From Agarophyton chilense (lineage: Eukaryota > Rhodophyta > Florideophyceae > Gracilariales > Gracilariaceae), in assembly GCA_030374765.1 (NCBI GenBank), contig JARGXX010000080.1, forward strand, positions 1,612,001 through 1,676,000: a DNA stretch of 64,000 nucleotides. Direction: 5' to 3'. This document shows positions 43,704-55,639 of the stretch, in pieces. Below the pieces are notes generated by a model. That model worked only from the letters and a program-made list of their open reading frames with translations, made no database searches and was not told the origin of the DNA. Position 1 is the stretch's first letter. Each line of letters starts with the position of its first letter. Both the position numbers and the translations under genes were made by a program.

Positions 43704-46600
43704 CTAGGAACTTTTTTTTTTGCTTTGATAACCTGTGGCAAATATCTGTCCTTGCTCGCCCTTTTTCAAATTCGTTGTGGCCCATTGAATCAGGCAAAGT
43801 AGATTCTTCTCTTCTAAAAACGCATGATCAAAGAAGAGCAAAAAATTCCCATAGTACACAAAAATCTCGTTTCCCTCGGATCCCTGAAAGTGTGCAGCAC
43901 AATAGCAAGCGGATCTAGGGTTCTCATGCAACTGACGTATAAGACTGGAGCAGTATCTCGTGACATACAGCTCATTAGCTTTTTCGTCAAGAAGTCGTGC
44001 CCATGCTTTAACACCGTCATATCTCTCAATCTCCAAAGTGATTGTGGCTCTGGATGCTACGGCGTCCCCCACAACTTTTGCACTGTGTTCATAGTAGCTC
44101 AGTACCAGCTTTTGGATGCTATGATTGACAGCTTTTGAAAGGAAAGAATACTTGAAATACTTCTGAGGGTGACGGAATATAAATCCTTTGACTTCGGGAG
44201 CTAACCTTTTTCGCATAAGACTCTGCCTTTGACGTACATCAGCTTCAAGGAGAGAAAGTTCAAGACCATATTTATGACAGTAAACTCTCACCACCTCCTT
44301 CAGCTTCACGTTCTCTACGACAGACGCAGCAAACCTGTGCGTAGAGTTACAGATCCTATTTTTTACAGCCAACAAAGTTCTAGATTCTCCATTGTGCCAC
44401 TAGCGCAAGAGGTTAACAAGATTTGACAGATTTCTCAAGGTGCAGGAGAAGATGATATACATATTTGCAGAGGTGTTGTCTTTCTGGCTTGTACTGGAAG
44501 TAAGATTGCACAAAGTGTTGGAAACATCGGCGAGCAAGCAACTCTAAGGTAGTTTCGTACTTTTCGGACAAAATCCACTGGGAAAGAATCTGGCAGAGAT
44601 CCACGAAAAGCTTCCATCCCGTCAAAAGATTCGATGGAAAAAGGGCGTCAAGAACTACGAGGCTCAGTTGAATCACAAATGCCTTCCATTCTGTTGATTT
44701 CCGCCTCTTACGGTCTGCCAGACCTCTTTGTCATCTGATTCGATCATCAAAAACACGCCCTGCTTTGAGCAACCTATCATTCAATGTTTCTAGATTGTTT
44801 TTGTTTTGCAGGGCGAACATCGGAGAGCCTTCCTTTGTCTTCTCAGCGAGCCAAATAGATACCACGTCTGGGGCAATTTTCTCAAACAAAAGATGCATAG
44901 TGTCAATTGGAAAACTTCTGAATGGAGAGATGAGCGGCATACGCTCTATCAAAGGGCTGATAGAAGCAGATTGAACCCCGATATCTTTACATCGGAGATT
45001 GAGTTCGAGCTTTTTCAAGTGCTCAAACTGATTCTGTAAGTCTTTCATTGACGTAAGAAACTTCTCTGGGTCACGAGTGGGCAATAACCTTGGTTTCCAC
45101 AACTTCTTTTTCCTTCGTTTTCCTCTGTCGTTTGTGAAAATGTCAATGGGGTAGTAGCCATGAGTTCATTTGGTATCAAAGGTACCTTTGATCATGCAGA
45201 ATCTGCAAGGTACGAGAGAATTGTAGCCACAGAGATTCATCAATTTGTTTAACGTAGCCAGGTCTCCTTGAAAGAAGAGAAGGTGAACCCGGATTTTGCA
45301 CTCGACACCGTCCCCCATTTTCACGGTTTTGCTTCTCGCCAAGTCCTCTAACTCCATCAAAAATGGTCGCAAGAAAAACACAAGGTTCTCTGGTGCCTTT
45401 GGACCAGGTGTTACAGATACTGGAAGCACGTTACTAAGCTTGAAACGTTCGAACGATGACAGATTAAGAATCAAGACTACGACAGGCCAATAGCTGTCCT
45501 CGCTGTCTTTTAATGCAGATACTCCATCAGTCGACAAAGATAGAAAAATGTCGTGCTTAAACACTTGCGTACCACCAAGCTCTACCACAGCCTCTTGGAA
45601 AAGCTTCCCAAAAACAAAGTCGCCGAAGTGTTTCTTTGACGGGTTTTCACTTTTGCTTCTTTCCAACGCATCCTGAAAGTAACCAAACAGCACAGGACCG
45701 CACACATTACTCAGTACTTGGGCTCGAAGACGATCCCATATCGTAATGTAGCAGTATTGCGACACCGTTGCTGGATGCACTAGACACCGCTTGTGTTGAA
45801 ATGAACGTTCGGTTTCGTGATCAGTAGTATCTGTCGCTTTATGGCCTTTTTAACAGAACGGCAGAAGACCAAACTGTAAGAATGACTCTCGAATTAAGGC
45901 CTTCGTAATCCGTCCCAAGACGAGAAAGAGGCATCTCCATCACGCAACATATCATTCATCATGGAAACAGTAGTTCTTTCATGTTTCAAAGCAAAAGCCA
46001 ACACGAAAGAATGATTCTCCATAAACTCAAGGAGCTGGCATTCTGGAAAGCTTTTCATGGCCTTCCTATCGTCTGATTGGTTTTATAAAAAACGATTTCA
46101 GTTTCGTTGACGTCAACTGACTTTTCCGACTCTGAAGCTTCCATGATTGGCACAGTTTCTGACCTATATGATTTCGAACTTATGGAGCACAAGTATGATG
46201 AGATCTGGTTTAGCACTGCCAAATCTATTGAACTGCATGGCTTCGGCATGTAATCCAAATTGCACTTCTGAGTATCAGAGCTTGATCTTCGGAGGTGGCT
46301 AATGTTTCCCTGTTCGAAGGGTTTTGTAGTCGAATGTTTCAAACTGTCCTCAGCAATCTGAGCCGGAGGCGTTAATGAAGTCCTAGAGGAACTCGAACTG
46401 TTTTCAAAAGAAGAGATGGATGTGCTGACACTATTAGCTCTCTGTGGTGGTGGAATCGCTCGTTGCGCTGGGAGGTTCAAATGGGACTCCAGTCGAAGAG
46501 ATTCGCGGTAGTGCCGGAAAGCGGTCAGGCGACTAATGACTTTCCCGAAGGTACACGGATATTGACTTAGATTTGAGCAACGGTAGCCAGTAGAAAACAT
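43704..46600 (-). pseudogene. CACTA/TNP2-like DNA transposase
   Basis: Read from 46600 downwards. The N-terminal block (46600-46055) has a Cys/His cluster 'YRCSNLSQYPC...H' and a long Ser-rich linker. The TNP2-like core (45780-45166) shows 'DIFLSLSTDGVSALKDSEDS', 'YWPVVVLILNLSSFERFKL', 'KIRVHLLFFQGDLATLNKLM' and a CRFC motif, the hallmark order of CACTA/EnSpm (Transposase_21) enzymes. It continues in the same phase through TGA at 45166-45168 into 'FPIDTMHLLFEKIAPDVVSI' and through TGA at 44731-44733 into the 'STEWKAFVIQLSLVVL' region to TAA at 44413. A one-base change at an A run (about 44357) leads to the last block (44375-43704), starting 'AVKNRICNSTHRFAASVV'. CACTA termini were not found. 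It is a dead copy. Confidence 0.75.
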
Positions 46601-48596
46601 CTGTTCACAATTCAGAACGGCTGGAAGAATGATGAGATAATGGGGTCGATGCGCGATTGTGAAGAAAAGTAATAGAGTTCATTTACATATCTTGCACGAG
46701 CACGTGATTGAAAGTCGAGAATCTTCCCCACTTTCCGGTTCTGTGATTCGAGTATGGTCGTGAACTGAACTTTCCAGTTCGGTAGAATTGCTCTTCAGTT
46801 GCTTTCCATGATCTTGTCGTCAAATCCTCGAAGTCTCCATCTTCAACAAACACGAGAGTACCTCATTAGAGATCTCAGCAGATATCTTTTTGGACTTCCT
46901 ACCTTTCTCGACTCATTCTCACTCTTCCTTCCAGCAGCATGCGATGTGAAGTTCTAAAGAATCCTCACGAAAATGGACGCCCAGGAAAAGTTTGCGTCGG
47001 AGAAGCGTTGAAACAAGCGATTGGAGATTTTAACTCCCTCTGACCATCTGGAGAAGAAGCCATCCCAAAACATCCTCGCTCCGGCAGACCCTATTCGTAT
47101 CGCGTCATGAAAGATGCCTGTGTGGAGCTTGAAGCGTCTGATGTTCTCCATCGATACTATGGAAACTACACTCTGCAAGAGATTGAACAACTGTTCTCTA
47201 AGAAGAAGCATGAACTCCAAACCGAGTTGAGGTGTATGATGGGAGCACTTGCTGGGCGATTTGAGAACCTTGCACAAAACAAAGTGCCTGTGGGGTGCGC
47301 ATGAACCAATCAAGACAACGCTGGTGAACAAAAAAATTCGCATCGGTGAGGTCTAAACGAGACCGCTGTAGAGAAAAAGACATCAGGGATGGTATCGAAG
47401 CGAAACCTAGTGCGTGTAAAATTGAGAAGAGAGAAACAAACAGAGCACGAGTGAAACAAATGATTGCTGCTCGGAAGGAGAAAGCTGAGCATTGCAGAAA
47501 CACCTCCAGCATTCATTTGAACTTTTTGAATGATGATGAGTCCTCTCCTTCGCATGGAGAGCATGAGAGTTCAGTTGTTTCATTTCTGCGTCATACAGGT
47601 ACGGAGGAATAGACGTATGTATAACTTGGAAGGAAGCGCCGTCTTCAGAAACCCATTCGTGATGATCGATCTATACAACAGCAGAGGCATAAAAGGCACA
47701 AGCAGACAAGAAAGTATGGGAGTCGCCAACTTGAGAGTTCAAATTTAATCTCCACTACTATGTCAGATCTGCATGAGCTTTAAGGTACTCGATTATTGTC
47801 TGACAGCTCCAGTGATGAACGCACAGATGATGAAAATCCGTCCTCGGTTAGAGAAATTGTAACTCTTAAGACGCCTGTAAATACTGTGAAAAACTATTAA
47901 TGCTGAAGGGAAAGAACACCACAGCACTGGAAAAAGCTATGCAGTTCGTCAAGATGAGGATATCATCGAAAAGGCGCCGGAGATAAAGAAGAGAAAGCCT
48001 GTCGGGAAGAAGCCAAGAGCTTCCATGCTAAGATCTGCTGCGACTGAAGAGAAATAGATCAAAATATTGCTGACAGAAACATACCGAAAGAGAAGAAAAG
48101 GACCACATGTTGCTCACTCAAAGCACTCCAACCACGGTGCAACATTGAAGTATGATTAGAAGTCATCGGGATAAGTTCCATTTGATTGTAATTTGTAGTA
48201 ATATCAAAGTGTGACGGATATAGGTAGATTTCCTCAATGATTCAATTTAAACTCAAAAACCTCTCGATAATGCCCTGTAGTATAACCATTACGGGGGTCC
48301 AGATAAAGGCTTTTTGGCAGATTGTTGCTCTTCCAAGGGGTTTTAATTACCATAAAGCGAACCCGGTCACCTCCTGAAGTTAACAAAGACAAATTTCAAC
48401 GTGTACTCCAAGCTCTTTGTGCATTGTGATCAGCTTTCATTTCTTCGCAACCCCGTAATTAGTTATATTGGAACACAGTTATTGTATGGCTCCATTGTTA
48501 CACGAGCGACTATGACCGAACTTCTTGACAAGAACTGAAGCAGCAATTGCCTAATGTCGGGATGGGGTCAATCACTGGCGGCGTATCGATCAACTT
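46601..48596. other. Unassigned stretch upstream of the CACTA-like transposase
   Basis: Plus-strand frames such as 47346-47612 are Lys/Glu/Arg-rich and featureless. A minus-strand frame 46954-47512 is opposite them. No TIRs or CACTA ends are recognised, though part of it may be the 5' end of that element. It is purine-rich between 47.8 and 48.1 kb. Confidence 0.35.
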
Positions 48597-48940
48597 TCAG
48601 TTCGTATCGCGACGGATCACCGACGTCAGATCGAATCGAAGCCCATCCACGCCCATTTCGTGCGCCCTGTACGAAACAATGTCACACAAAAGGTTTTGCA
48701 CAATCGTATTGTAACAATCAAGCGTATTTCCACACCTGCAGTTATTCACAACCGTTTTGCGGTTATCTTCCGTAATGTAGTAAGTCGTGGGTGCCAATTT
48801 CTCCATGCCATAAAAAACGAGTCCAACATAGGCTAAACCCATTTCAGCCGTGCGGTTGTACACTAAGTCCAGAGACACCTCAATACCTCTGGATTAAATT
48901 CTTTCACCATGTTTCGAAACGGTCCCTTGACTGCAGCTGT
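48597..48940 (-). pseudogene. Isoamylase (ISA3-type starch debranching enzyme) fragment
   Basis: The minus strand reads the central GH13 barrel of isoamylase: 'FRNMVKEF', a one-base shift near 48884, then 'GIEVSLDLVYNRTAEMG', 'TYYITEDNR', 'CRCGNTLDCYN' and 'EMGVDGLRFDLTSV'. The Asp of 'RFDL' is the catalytic nucleophile position, and the CGNT-CN pattern is that of plant/algal ISA3-like debranching enzymes, which hydrolyse alpha-1,6 bonds in starch or glycogen. Only about 110 residues of an enzyme of roughly 700-800 are present, with several conserved positions changed (for example the expected YNHTAEG). Similarity stops near 48597 and is not traceable above about 48940. It is a truncated pseudogene. 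Confidence 0.78.
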
Positions 48941-50355
48941 TGAGCTACAATTTTTTCTGTACCGATTCACACGCCCAGCATTTTGAGGTATATTATGGCG
49001 ATCCAGAATAGCTGAAAAGCTACCCACCTTGTTCACGTATTCACCGCCCTTCTTGAAAAGCCTCGTCCATGAATATCGAGTACGATAAAAATCCTCCCAA
49101 GCACGGTTGTTTTTCGCACAGCAAAGCAGTGTGCGAGTGCGCGAGGGTGTTCCGGTGTTCCGGTGTCTGGCGTGAGGGGGACGCGAAAAGTACAATTGCC
49201 AACCTCTAGTTGGTACATGTCGAGGGACACGAAATTTAGATATCGCAATTCGATTATCTGCAACTTCGTTTCTTTGAAACCTAGACAAAGTTCTGTCAGT
49301 CCTTCATGCTAGGTTTGTTTCAGAAGAGGCAAGGAAACATACAATAGAAATGCCTGCTAAGTTCGTCTGTATCGAACACGCCATTTCAAAGTGCCAGGTG
49401 GATCACGGTGTGATTGGTCAGCAATATGGTTATAGTTAAGTATCTTGTCGAAAACCCATTCATGGTATCTGCGGAATGCCGCTTTCCTCAAACAAAGAAG
49501 AAGTGGAAGAAGGGTTCTGTTCATTCCGTTTGTGCAGCGGGTGATTCGAAAAAGAATCGTTGAGCCACATTTCACAACTTGGAACAGGCTCGGCCAAAAT
49601 CATCGAAACAGATTCCAGCCATATCAAAAGCCCTGTTTCGGACACTGAACAGCACGTCTGCGTTCTGAATGATTTGGTACCGCAAGGGACATAATATTTC
49701 GCAATGAGGATCTATCGTGTTTTAAAATATGATACAATGACAAAAATAACAGCCCATAAGATAAAAACCCCGAAAACCTGGCTCCAAAACTCATCAAAAC
49801 TCCGTACTCAAGGAACCGCGTCTTCTTCTCGTGTTAGAGTTTCTAAATCGGCAATGAAGAAGAGGGTGTACAGAAGCAAGAAATTTAACAGAGCAACATA
49901 AAATAAAAGCCGAAGGGCTAAGTATAAACAGAAGAAAACCAAAGTAAGAAACAAAGAAGCCAATAAATTCGTTTGTCGTGACAAGAAAGATGAATCACTG
50001 ATGCGGTACAAGGAAGAAATTTCAGATCCCAAACATGGTACATCACCAGAAGGTGAAATTCGAACATTTCAGGTAAACCATACTTTTCAGATAGAAACGT
50101 AGTAAACTAAATGGATACCAAACAGTTCTAAGTTGGAGAAACCCAATTGCGACCAATATAGAAATATCTATTTCCTATCCGGAGAGAGAACGCTCATCAG
50201 GAACAAGTAGGGCTATACACAGTAGTCTGCTGAGTAGGTCTGTTGCAGCACCATGACGTCATCTGCAGACCACTCTTCGGCCTTGGACTAATGGCCCATT
50301 GCTGTGGCCTCATCAAGGACTCGCTGCAAGAGGGTTTCTCGTACCTCTGGACATC
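48941..50355. other. Intergenic, no recognised gene
   Basis: The frame 48863-49288 (minus) extends beyond the isoamylase similarity into unrelated sequence. 49.4-50.3 kb is AT- and Lys-rich with short overlapping frames only. Confidence 0.4.
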
Positions 50356-50425
50356 CACTGCTGCTCACTGTTGCCCACTGTTGCTCACTGTTGCCAACTG
50401 TTGCCCACTGTTTCCCATGGTTGCC
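50356..50425 (+). repeat. 10-bp tandem repeat (CACTGTTGCC-type), about six units
   Basis: Successive units CACTGTTGCC, CACTGTTGCT, CACTGTTGCC, AACTGTTGCC, CACTGTTTCC and CATGGTTGCC, each with small changes. Confidence 0.8.
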
Positions 50426-51387
50426 TATGGAATCCAATTGTGCGACTGTGTTATTCTTAATGTTAGCCTTTTAGCATTGTGCTTCTTTGAAAAGTCGAAT
50501 GCCACTCTCCCAAGAACTGTGCCTGTTATTTCGTCTGTATGCCTCTTGTAAACGAGCTGTCTGCAGCGGTGGAGCTCCAATGCTGCGGCATGAAAAACCT
50601 CCGCTCTTTTCGGCTCCAACGTCTTGTCATCGTGACTTTCAATAGCATCAATCCCGTACAAGGTGAGGTCTTCCAACATTTTCACATAGAGATAAGTGTA
50701 ACACAACCAATCAGATCCTTCTGTTACAGAAGACACAGATACGGTCGCAAATTCAGTGTGTAGCATGTCAGTAATACTGGATATAAACTGAGACTCAAAT
50801 GGTAACTGGTTGCTGAAGAGGGACAGGTAGTACAAGACACCACCTTCTGAAGTGGTGATATATCCCTCACCATAATTGTCAAACTCAGCCCTACTAGCTC
50901 TTCCCCTCATTTGCATGGCGTCCATTGAAAGTAGTTCAACCTCAAAGACACATGGTGTCCTTGGCTGCCTAAAAGCTCTCTTTTGCAAAATGCAGCTGCT
51001 TTTGAACGGTGGTGCGGATGGTAGAGAAGGCTTTAGGAAAGGAGGGTATCTTATCCATTGGGGGTTGGGAGGGATCGGGAAATGGGAATCGGGGATGGAA
51101 CGCAAGAATGAGCAGCGGCAGGGGTCGACGGTGTGAATAATGGCGGGAATAAGCGCAGGGTGTTGAGCTGCGGTGCGCTGGTGGGGGAGACCGCAGGGCG
51201 AAGAGGCACATAATCGTTTCAAGGCGACAATGAGAATCGATATGAACAGAGAAAACGACGTGAGCAGCGTATCGCTGTGCAATGGTGTAGCCCCAGTTCG
51301 AACATCCACTGGACCAACCTGACCCCCAGAGAACTGCACCAGCAATAGCACAAGCAGTCCCGGCCCGATTAAGTTCTGACTTATCAT
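50425..51387 (-). CDS. Chimeric 320-codon ORF ending in a Brr2/ASCC3-type helicase fragment
   Basis: The frame opens at ATG 51387. Residues 1-148 are unrelated to helicases and include two hydrophobic segments (about 8-18 and 43-57). From residue about 151 to 296 (50937-50499) the sequence is the end of a Ski2-like helicase cassette as in Brr2/ASCC3: 'LSMDAMQMRGRASRAEFDNY' (motif VI; canonical QMLGRAGR is altered), 'YYLSLFSNQLPFESQFISS', 'DWLCYTYLYVKML' and 'VLGRVAF', the start of the winged helix. After that a frame change gives a short unrelated tail. Most of the helicase, about 2,000 residues in the family, is absent, and the motif VI change would impair activity. I read the helicase part as a fragment that by chance or fusion is in frame with upstream sequence. 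Confidence 0.55.
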   Translation of the reverse strand: MISQNLIGPGLLVLLLVQFSGGQVGPVDVRTGATPLHSDTLLTSFSLFISILIVALKRLCASSPCGLPHQRTAAQHPALIPAIIHTVDPCRCSFLRSIPDSHFPIPPNPQWIRYPPFLKPSLPSAPPFKSSCILQKRAFRQPRTPCVFEVELLSMDAMQMRGRASRAEFDNYGEGYITTSEGGVLYYLSLFSNQLPFESQFISSITDMLHTEFATVSVSSVTEGSDWLCYTYLYVKMLEDLTLYGIDAIESHDDKTLEPKRAEVFHAAALELHRCRQLVYKRHTDEITGTVLGRVAFDFSKKHNAKRLTLRITQSHNWIP

Positions 51388-53669
51388 TCGCCCATGTAAC
51401 CCATCATTCTGTCCAAACTTTCAATGCCAAGGCCCTTCGGCATCTCTGTTTCAATAAGACAAACCTGCACCTTCGTCTGTTTCAACCCAATAGCAGACCG
51501 AGCTCACGACAGTGCTGACTCACTTTATCTCCCTCCCCCGCATCCAGCCCTCGCAATTTGCACTGAGGGCAGCCCATTTATCAATCGCAACACTGGTGCA
51601 CGAGAGAATCTTCCAAGGTTCCACGTTACACATGTATAGTCAGCGCCAAACATCATCGAACTCTCACCGCCACAACGCTCATCGCTGTGCGATTGGCGAA
51701 CGCTCTCCCCGCCCGGAGCAGCCCTCCCCCTATTCACCGCAGCGCCATTCTCCACCACGTCAACGGCGGGCATGACTTCCCCCGCAATGAAACGCCAACG
51801 GAGCCGTTTTCCGCCCGCATACCTCTCGGGCCTGCCACTGACTGTCGCCTATCGTGCTGTGCATATGCATTCGTCGCGCGTCACGGTCTGGAGTTCGGGA
51901 ATGCACAGTATTCTACTGATCGAGGCCTATGAAGTCACAGGTCACGGAGGACCAGATCACCTTGAACCTATACAGCGACAACCAGATTTCGGAACTCCTT
52001 ACGAGAACCTCCTCAAGCATTAAGCTGGAAGATACGTGCGTCTCCTCCGTTAGGCATATCATTCTGTCGGAACTGGTATACATTTCTTCGTTGGTTGAAC
52101 GTATTGCTGATCACTAAAGTCATCTTTGTCCTCATCCAGATCATCACTGGCAGCCGATCAATAAGCCAGTGGATGTTCGTACACTGAGTTATACAGGCTG
52201 CGTTGACTGTATAGTACTATGAAAAGAAGCGTTAGAAAACCTGTGACGAGTTCACTAAAGAGTCATGCGCACACATCGAACATTAAAGCCGCCTGAGGTC
52301 CCAGCTTAGACAGGAAAGAAGCAACGGTGTAATGGGGATATGAAATGATACCAAGATTTGATTTTGACTGGTGACATGTATGTCAAAGTTACTCGCAGGA
52401 AAAGATTGGCGCTGCTGCGGCGCACTCTCCGCATTGTGTGTATAAATAACCGTTTGTGCTTGCGCCGCAGCACGGTACTCTCTTCACCATTCCAAAATGC
52501 TTGTTTTGTAATCGAACTATGTGAAGTAGCGTTGCATTATGGGGTTTACAAAGACTAAATGTGTTCCATCTTTCATATCCTTCATGGCCATGAATCCTAC
52601 ACAGCAATATCCCGTCATTTCCAGGCTTTTTTATTAGACAAATGTAATCCGTGGGTCATAATTTCATGTCAAAATCGCCATTTCAACTCAACTGGAACAC
52701 AGAGGAAGGCTTCTTTTCGAGCTCTTCGTCAGAAAGCGGTATGCAGTTGGAGGGTTTGAACTTGAACGCTGTTGTCACAATCCTTTTACATCGCAGCGAT
52801 GTGGTATTTTGTGATGCAGACTGAGCACAATGGAGCCCTCAGATAAAACAACATGCGATGCGTCGTAACACTGTTTAGAATACCCGAACTCCGGTAGGGA
52901 GCATTAGGCTGGCATTCGCCAATATTGATTCTGTTTGAGAAGTTTCATGGTACGGTAAGAGGGCTGATCCGAAATATCAAGGTGTACATACTTTTTGGCG
53001 GAGCGCTGCCAAGCGATGCATCGCAGTCGCCAAGGATCGTAAAAACCGCCTGAAGCAGTGCAGAAGATGGAAAAACTGTCCGACATGGCGCCCGTCTTGA
53101 CCACCTGTTACAGAAGAGGCTTATCGCAGGTGGGATTAGATGCGAGTGGCCATCTTCATAAGATGTGACAGCGGATGTACGATGCTCGCAGAGAGGCTGC
53201 GAAGGAATTGTTTGAGGATAAAAGATAGGATCATCGGGGTAACCCTGTGTTGGTGTGTGGTAACGTTCTTCGAGCTGGGTTGCATTAGAAGCAGTTTGGG
53301 CAGTTTGCTGGTGTTAAATTGTTGAAGAGTAGGGGTTATTTGGTTCTATTGGCACTTTTGACGTTTTCATCGACTGCTCGGGTTACAGATTGGTCTGTTG
53401 CTGTTGTAAATATTGCTGCGCTTGTGACGCGAAGCTTTGCTGCGTATTGGAATCGGGATCAAAGTCAAAGGGTTGCCTACGGCCAAAGTAGGAATGTTGA
53501 AAATGGTACCCCTTGTCTGTTACATGAAATTAATTGCAGTTGCATTAGACGCTGCTTACGCTCACAGTATACGAGTTGATCATCTTCGCTCATGCAATGC
53601 TGCTCCTGCAGATGTTGCTGGGTTTTTTGCAGAGTACGACTGACAGGGAGTCTACGCATCGCTCGCTCA
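51388..53669. other. Unassigned stretch with short frames
   Basis: Plus frames 51424-52023 overlap one another. A 62-codon ATG frame (51929-52117) is helical ('ISELLTRTSSSIKLEDTCV', then a hydrophobic helix), faintly reminiscent of a histone-fold protein, but not assignable. Between 53.14 and 53.64 kb the minus strand reads a Gln-rich segment ('QQSFASQAQQYLQQQQ') broken by stops, possibly the relic of a transcription-factor-like protein. Nothing firm. Confidence 0.3.
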
Positions 53670-54575
53670 CAGGTGCTACTATATGGGAGAATGAAATGTA
53701 GCTGGACAACATTTCAATCTCAGTATCTTTGATCGTCTTCATTCGCACAATGGTCTGCAGTTTTTCGCAATTACTTTCTCTTTTTAGTAGTTCCTTGGCC
53801 GTGAGTGTAATCGCACCAAGGTGATCGTCCGTGAAAAGCAGATTCTTTTCAGAACATTTCAACTTGAATGGCTGTTCCATGACTGACATTATGAACGCTT
53901 TTGTGGTGTCTCACAATGGGTTTATTTTGTCCCATACCACATCCGTCTTCATCTCCTCCGGTCCAAAAGCTGCCCTGCAGAATATATCAGGAACAGACTC
54001 TGCCAGTTTCATCTTTTTACAGTTGTAAAACCGCGACCTTCTATTATGGTTACGACCATGGCCCCCAAAGAAGGAGTCCATGTGTCAAAAAAGTGCGCAG
54101 AAGCTGACGTTTTGAACCTGATTCGGTTTGGTAGTACTATCTTTGTGGCGGTGACATTCTTCAACACCTTTTTGAAACCCTTTTCCAGAGGACGAAAATC
54201 GCTTATATTGGCAATACCGCTGAAGTCCATCTCAATTATTGGGGGATTTATCATAGTGGATTGGACAGCACCAACTAACGGAATGCTTTTGATGAGAGGG
54301 CTCACGAAAACAGAAAGCCTACGAAACCGTCTCAAATCCTTGATTTCCAACGATGGTGAGAGGGGAGCACACTTCATCTTTGTGTTTGGAGTTCCCTTAA
54401 AGTGAACATCAAGATCCAATGCAATGGAATACTTGAATCGTCGATGAACAAAATCTCTATCAACTCGAAGAGGATCTTTTCGAAGATGGGCAATTACGAA
54501 ACGGAAGCTTGAAAACGGCTTTGGGAGGTGTAGCTGGATGAGAGTTTGAATCGTCCACTCCAATTGGGCATCCAT
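53670..54575 (-). pseudogene. SMP-C2 lipid-transfer protein (tricalbin/E-Syt/plant SYT-like), broken
   Basis: From ATG 54575 the minus strand reads an SMP domain, lacking the membrane anchor and first part of the domain: 'FKYSIALDLDVHFKGTPNTK', 'LIKSIPLVGAVQSTMINPPI', 'IEMDFSGIANISDFRPLEKG' and 'IVLPNRIRF'. A C2 domain begins at 'AMVVTIIEGRGF'. A one-base difference at an A5 run (about 54016) ends that phase. The next phase continues the C2: 'CRAAFGPEEMKTDVVWDKIN', then TGA in place of the Trp of 'NPLWD' (about 53920), then 'SEKNLLFTDDHLGAITL'. SMP-C2 proteins tether the ER to the plasma membrane and carry lipids. Two lesions and missing ends make it a pseudogene or a poorly assembled gene fragment. 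Confidence 0.75.
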
Positions 54576-55639
54576 AATCTTTCAGATGTGAGGCCAATAT
54601 ATCCTGGTGATTTCGTTACACCAATCTAAGCTCTCAACAACTCCGACAATTTGATCTCTAGAAGACTAAGGTCGTAGTAGCTGGCACTTCGATAAGCGGG
54701 ACTTACTGCATGACTGTATTATGTGGTTTTGCTTCACGCAGCATGTGTTGCTCTCGATAGAAAAATCGAAAGGACAGGTATATCACGATTCTTACAATAA
54801 TAAGCTAAATCATGTTTGGAACCGAGGATAACAGGAAGAAACGGCTTGGCCTACGTTGACAGGCAATACTGATCAGACCGCCCCAGGCTCTCAAACCAAA
54901 AGGTCACCTGCTTAAATTTCGACAAAGCTTTCCGCACAAGGCTATAATAGAAATGGTTGAAAACTCTTCTGTTTATGGTGAATGACAGTTCGACACAGGC
55001 CCGAGGTGGGATGTTAAGAACCGCCGAGCTTTTTAGACTTTCCCAGAGTTCTGCTCACACAAACGTCAGCACTTTGTGTAGGAAAATGCTGCAAACACCA
55101 CAGTGGTGCCACGATTTATGCAATCATCGCGAGTTTAAAGGGGGGAAGGTTTTGAACAAGGCAGCACAATCTGCTAGATAGTACCACAATCTCCTAGATA
55201 GTACGCTTCAATGCGTGAATTTTTTCATTCATCCAGAGAGGCAATGTGACGAACTCCACGTCCGACTGGGAGATGAGAGCGGAACAACCGGTGGTGGATG
55301 CCAGCAAGACATCCATGCCTTACATACCGCTTTACATCCCGAACTAGGTTCCGCCGCCCCCCTATTGTTGTAGCCCATCACCGGTCAGCGCCTCTGAAGC
55401 GCTTCCCCACTTCCTCTAGTGACTGCTCATAATCGAGGACACGTTAATTGAGCAACTTTTCTGCGGCCGTTGGAGTTCGAAATATTTCTCATTCTTAAAG
55501 AAAATTATTTCTCTTGAAGTCGAAGCAGCCCGTGCCATCAGACGCCACCCTTCAAGCTTTGCAGCTCATCGGTTTGGATGAGTGCCGAAGATGACGGGTG
55601 GGACCAGTATATATAAACCATGCAACATCCCGGAAACGC
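54576..55639. other. Intergenic, no recognised gene
   Basis: No coherent frame. A 20-bp motif containing CTAGATAGTAC occurs twice in tandem at about 55167-55206. Confidence 0.4.

Noticed and set aside
51929..52117. 62-codon ORF as a histone-fold protein
   Set aside because: The resemblance is only a helical pattern; no diagnostic residues could be identified.
54046..54405. Plus-strand open frame of about 119 codons
   Set aside because: Antisense shadow of the SMP domain, which has clear family motifs on the minus strand.
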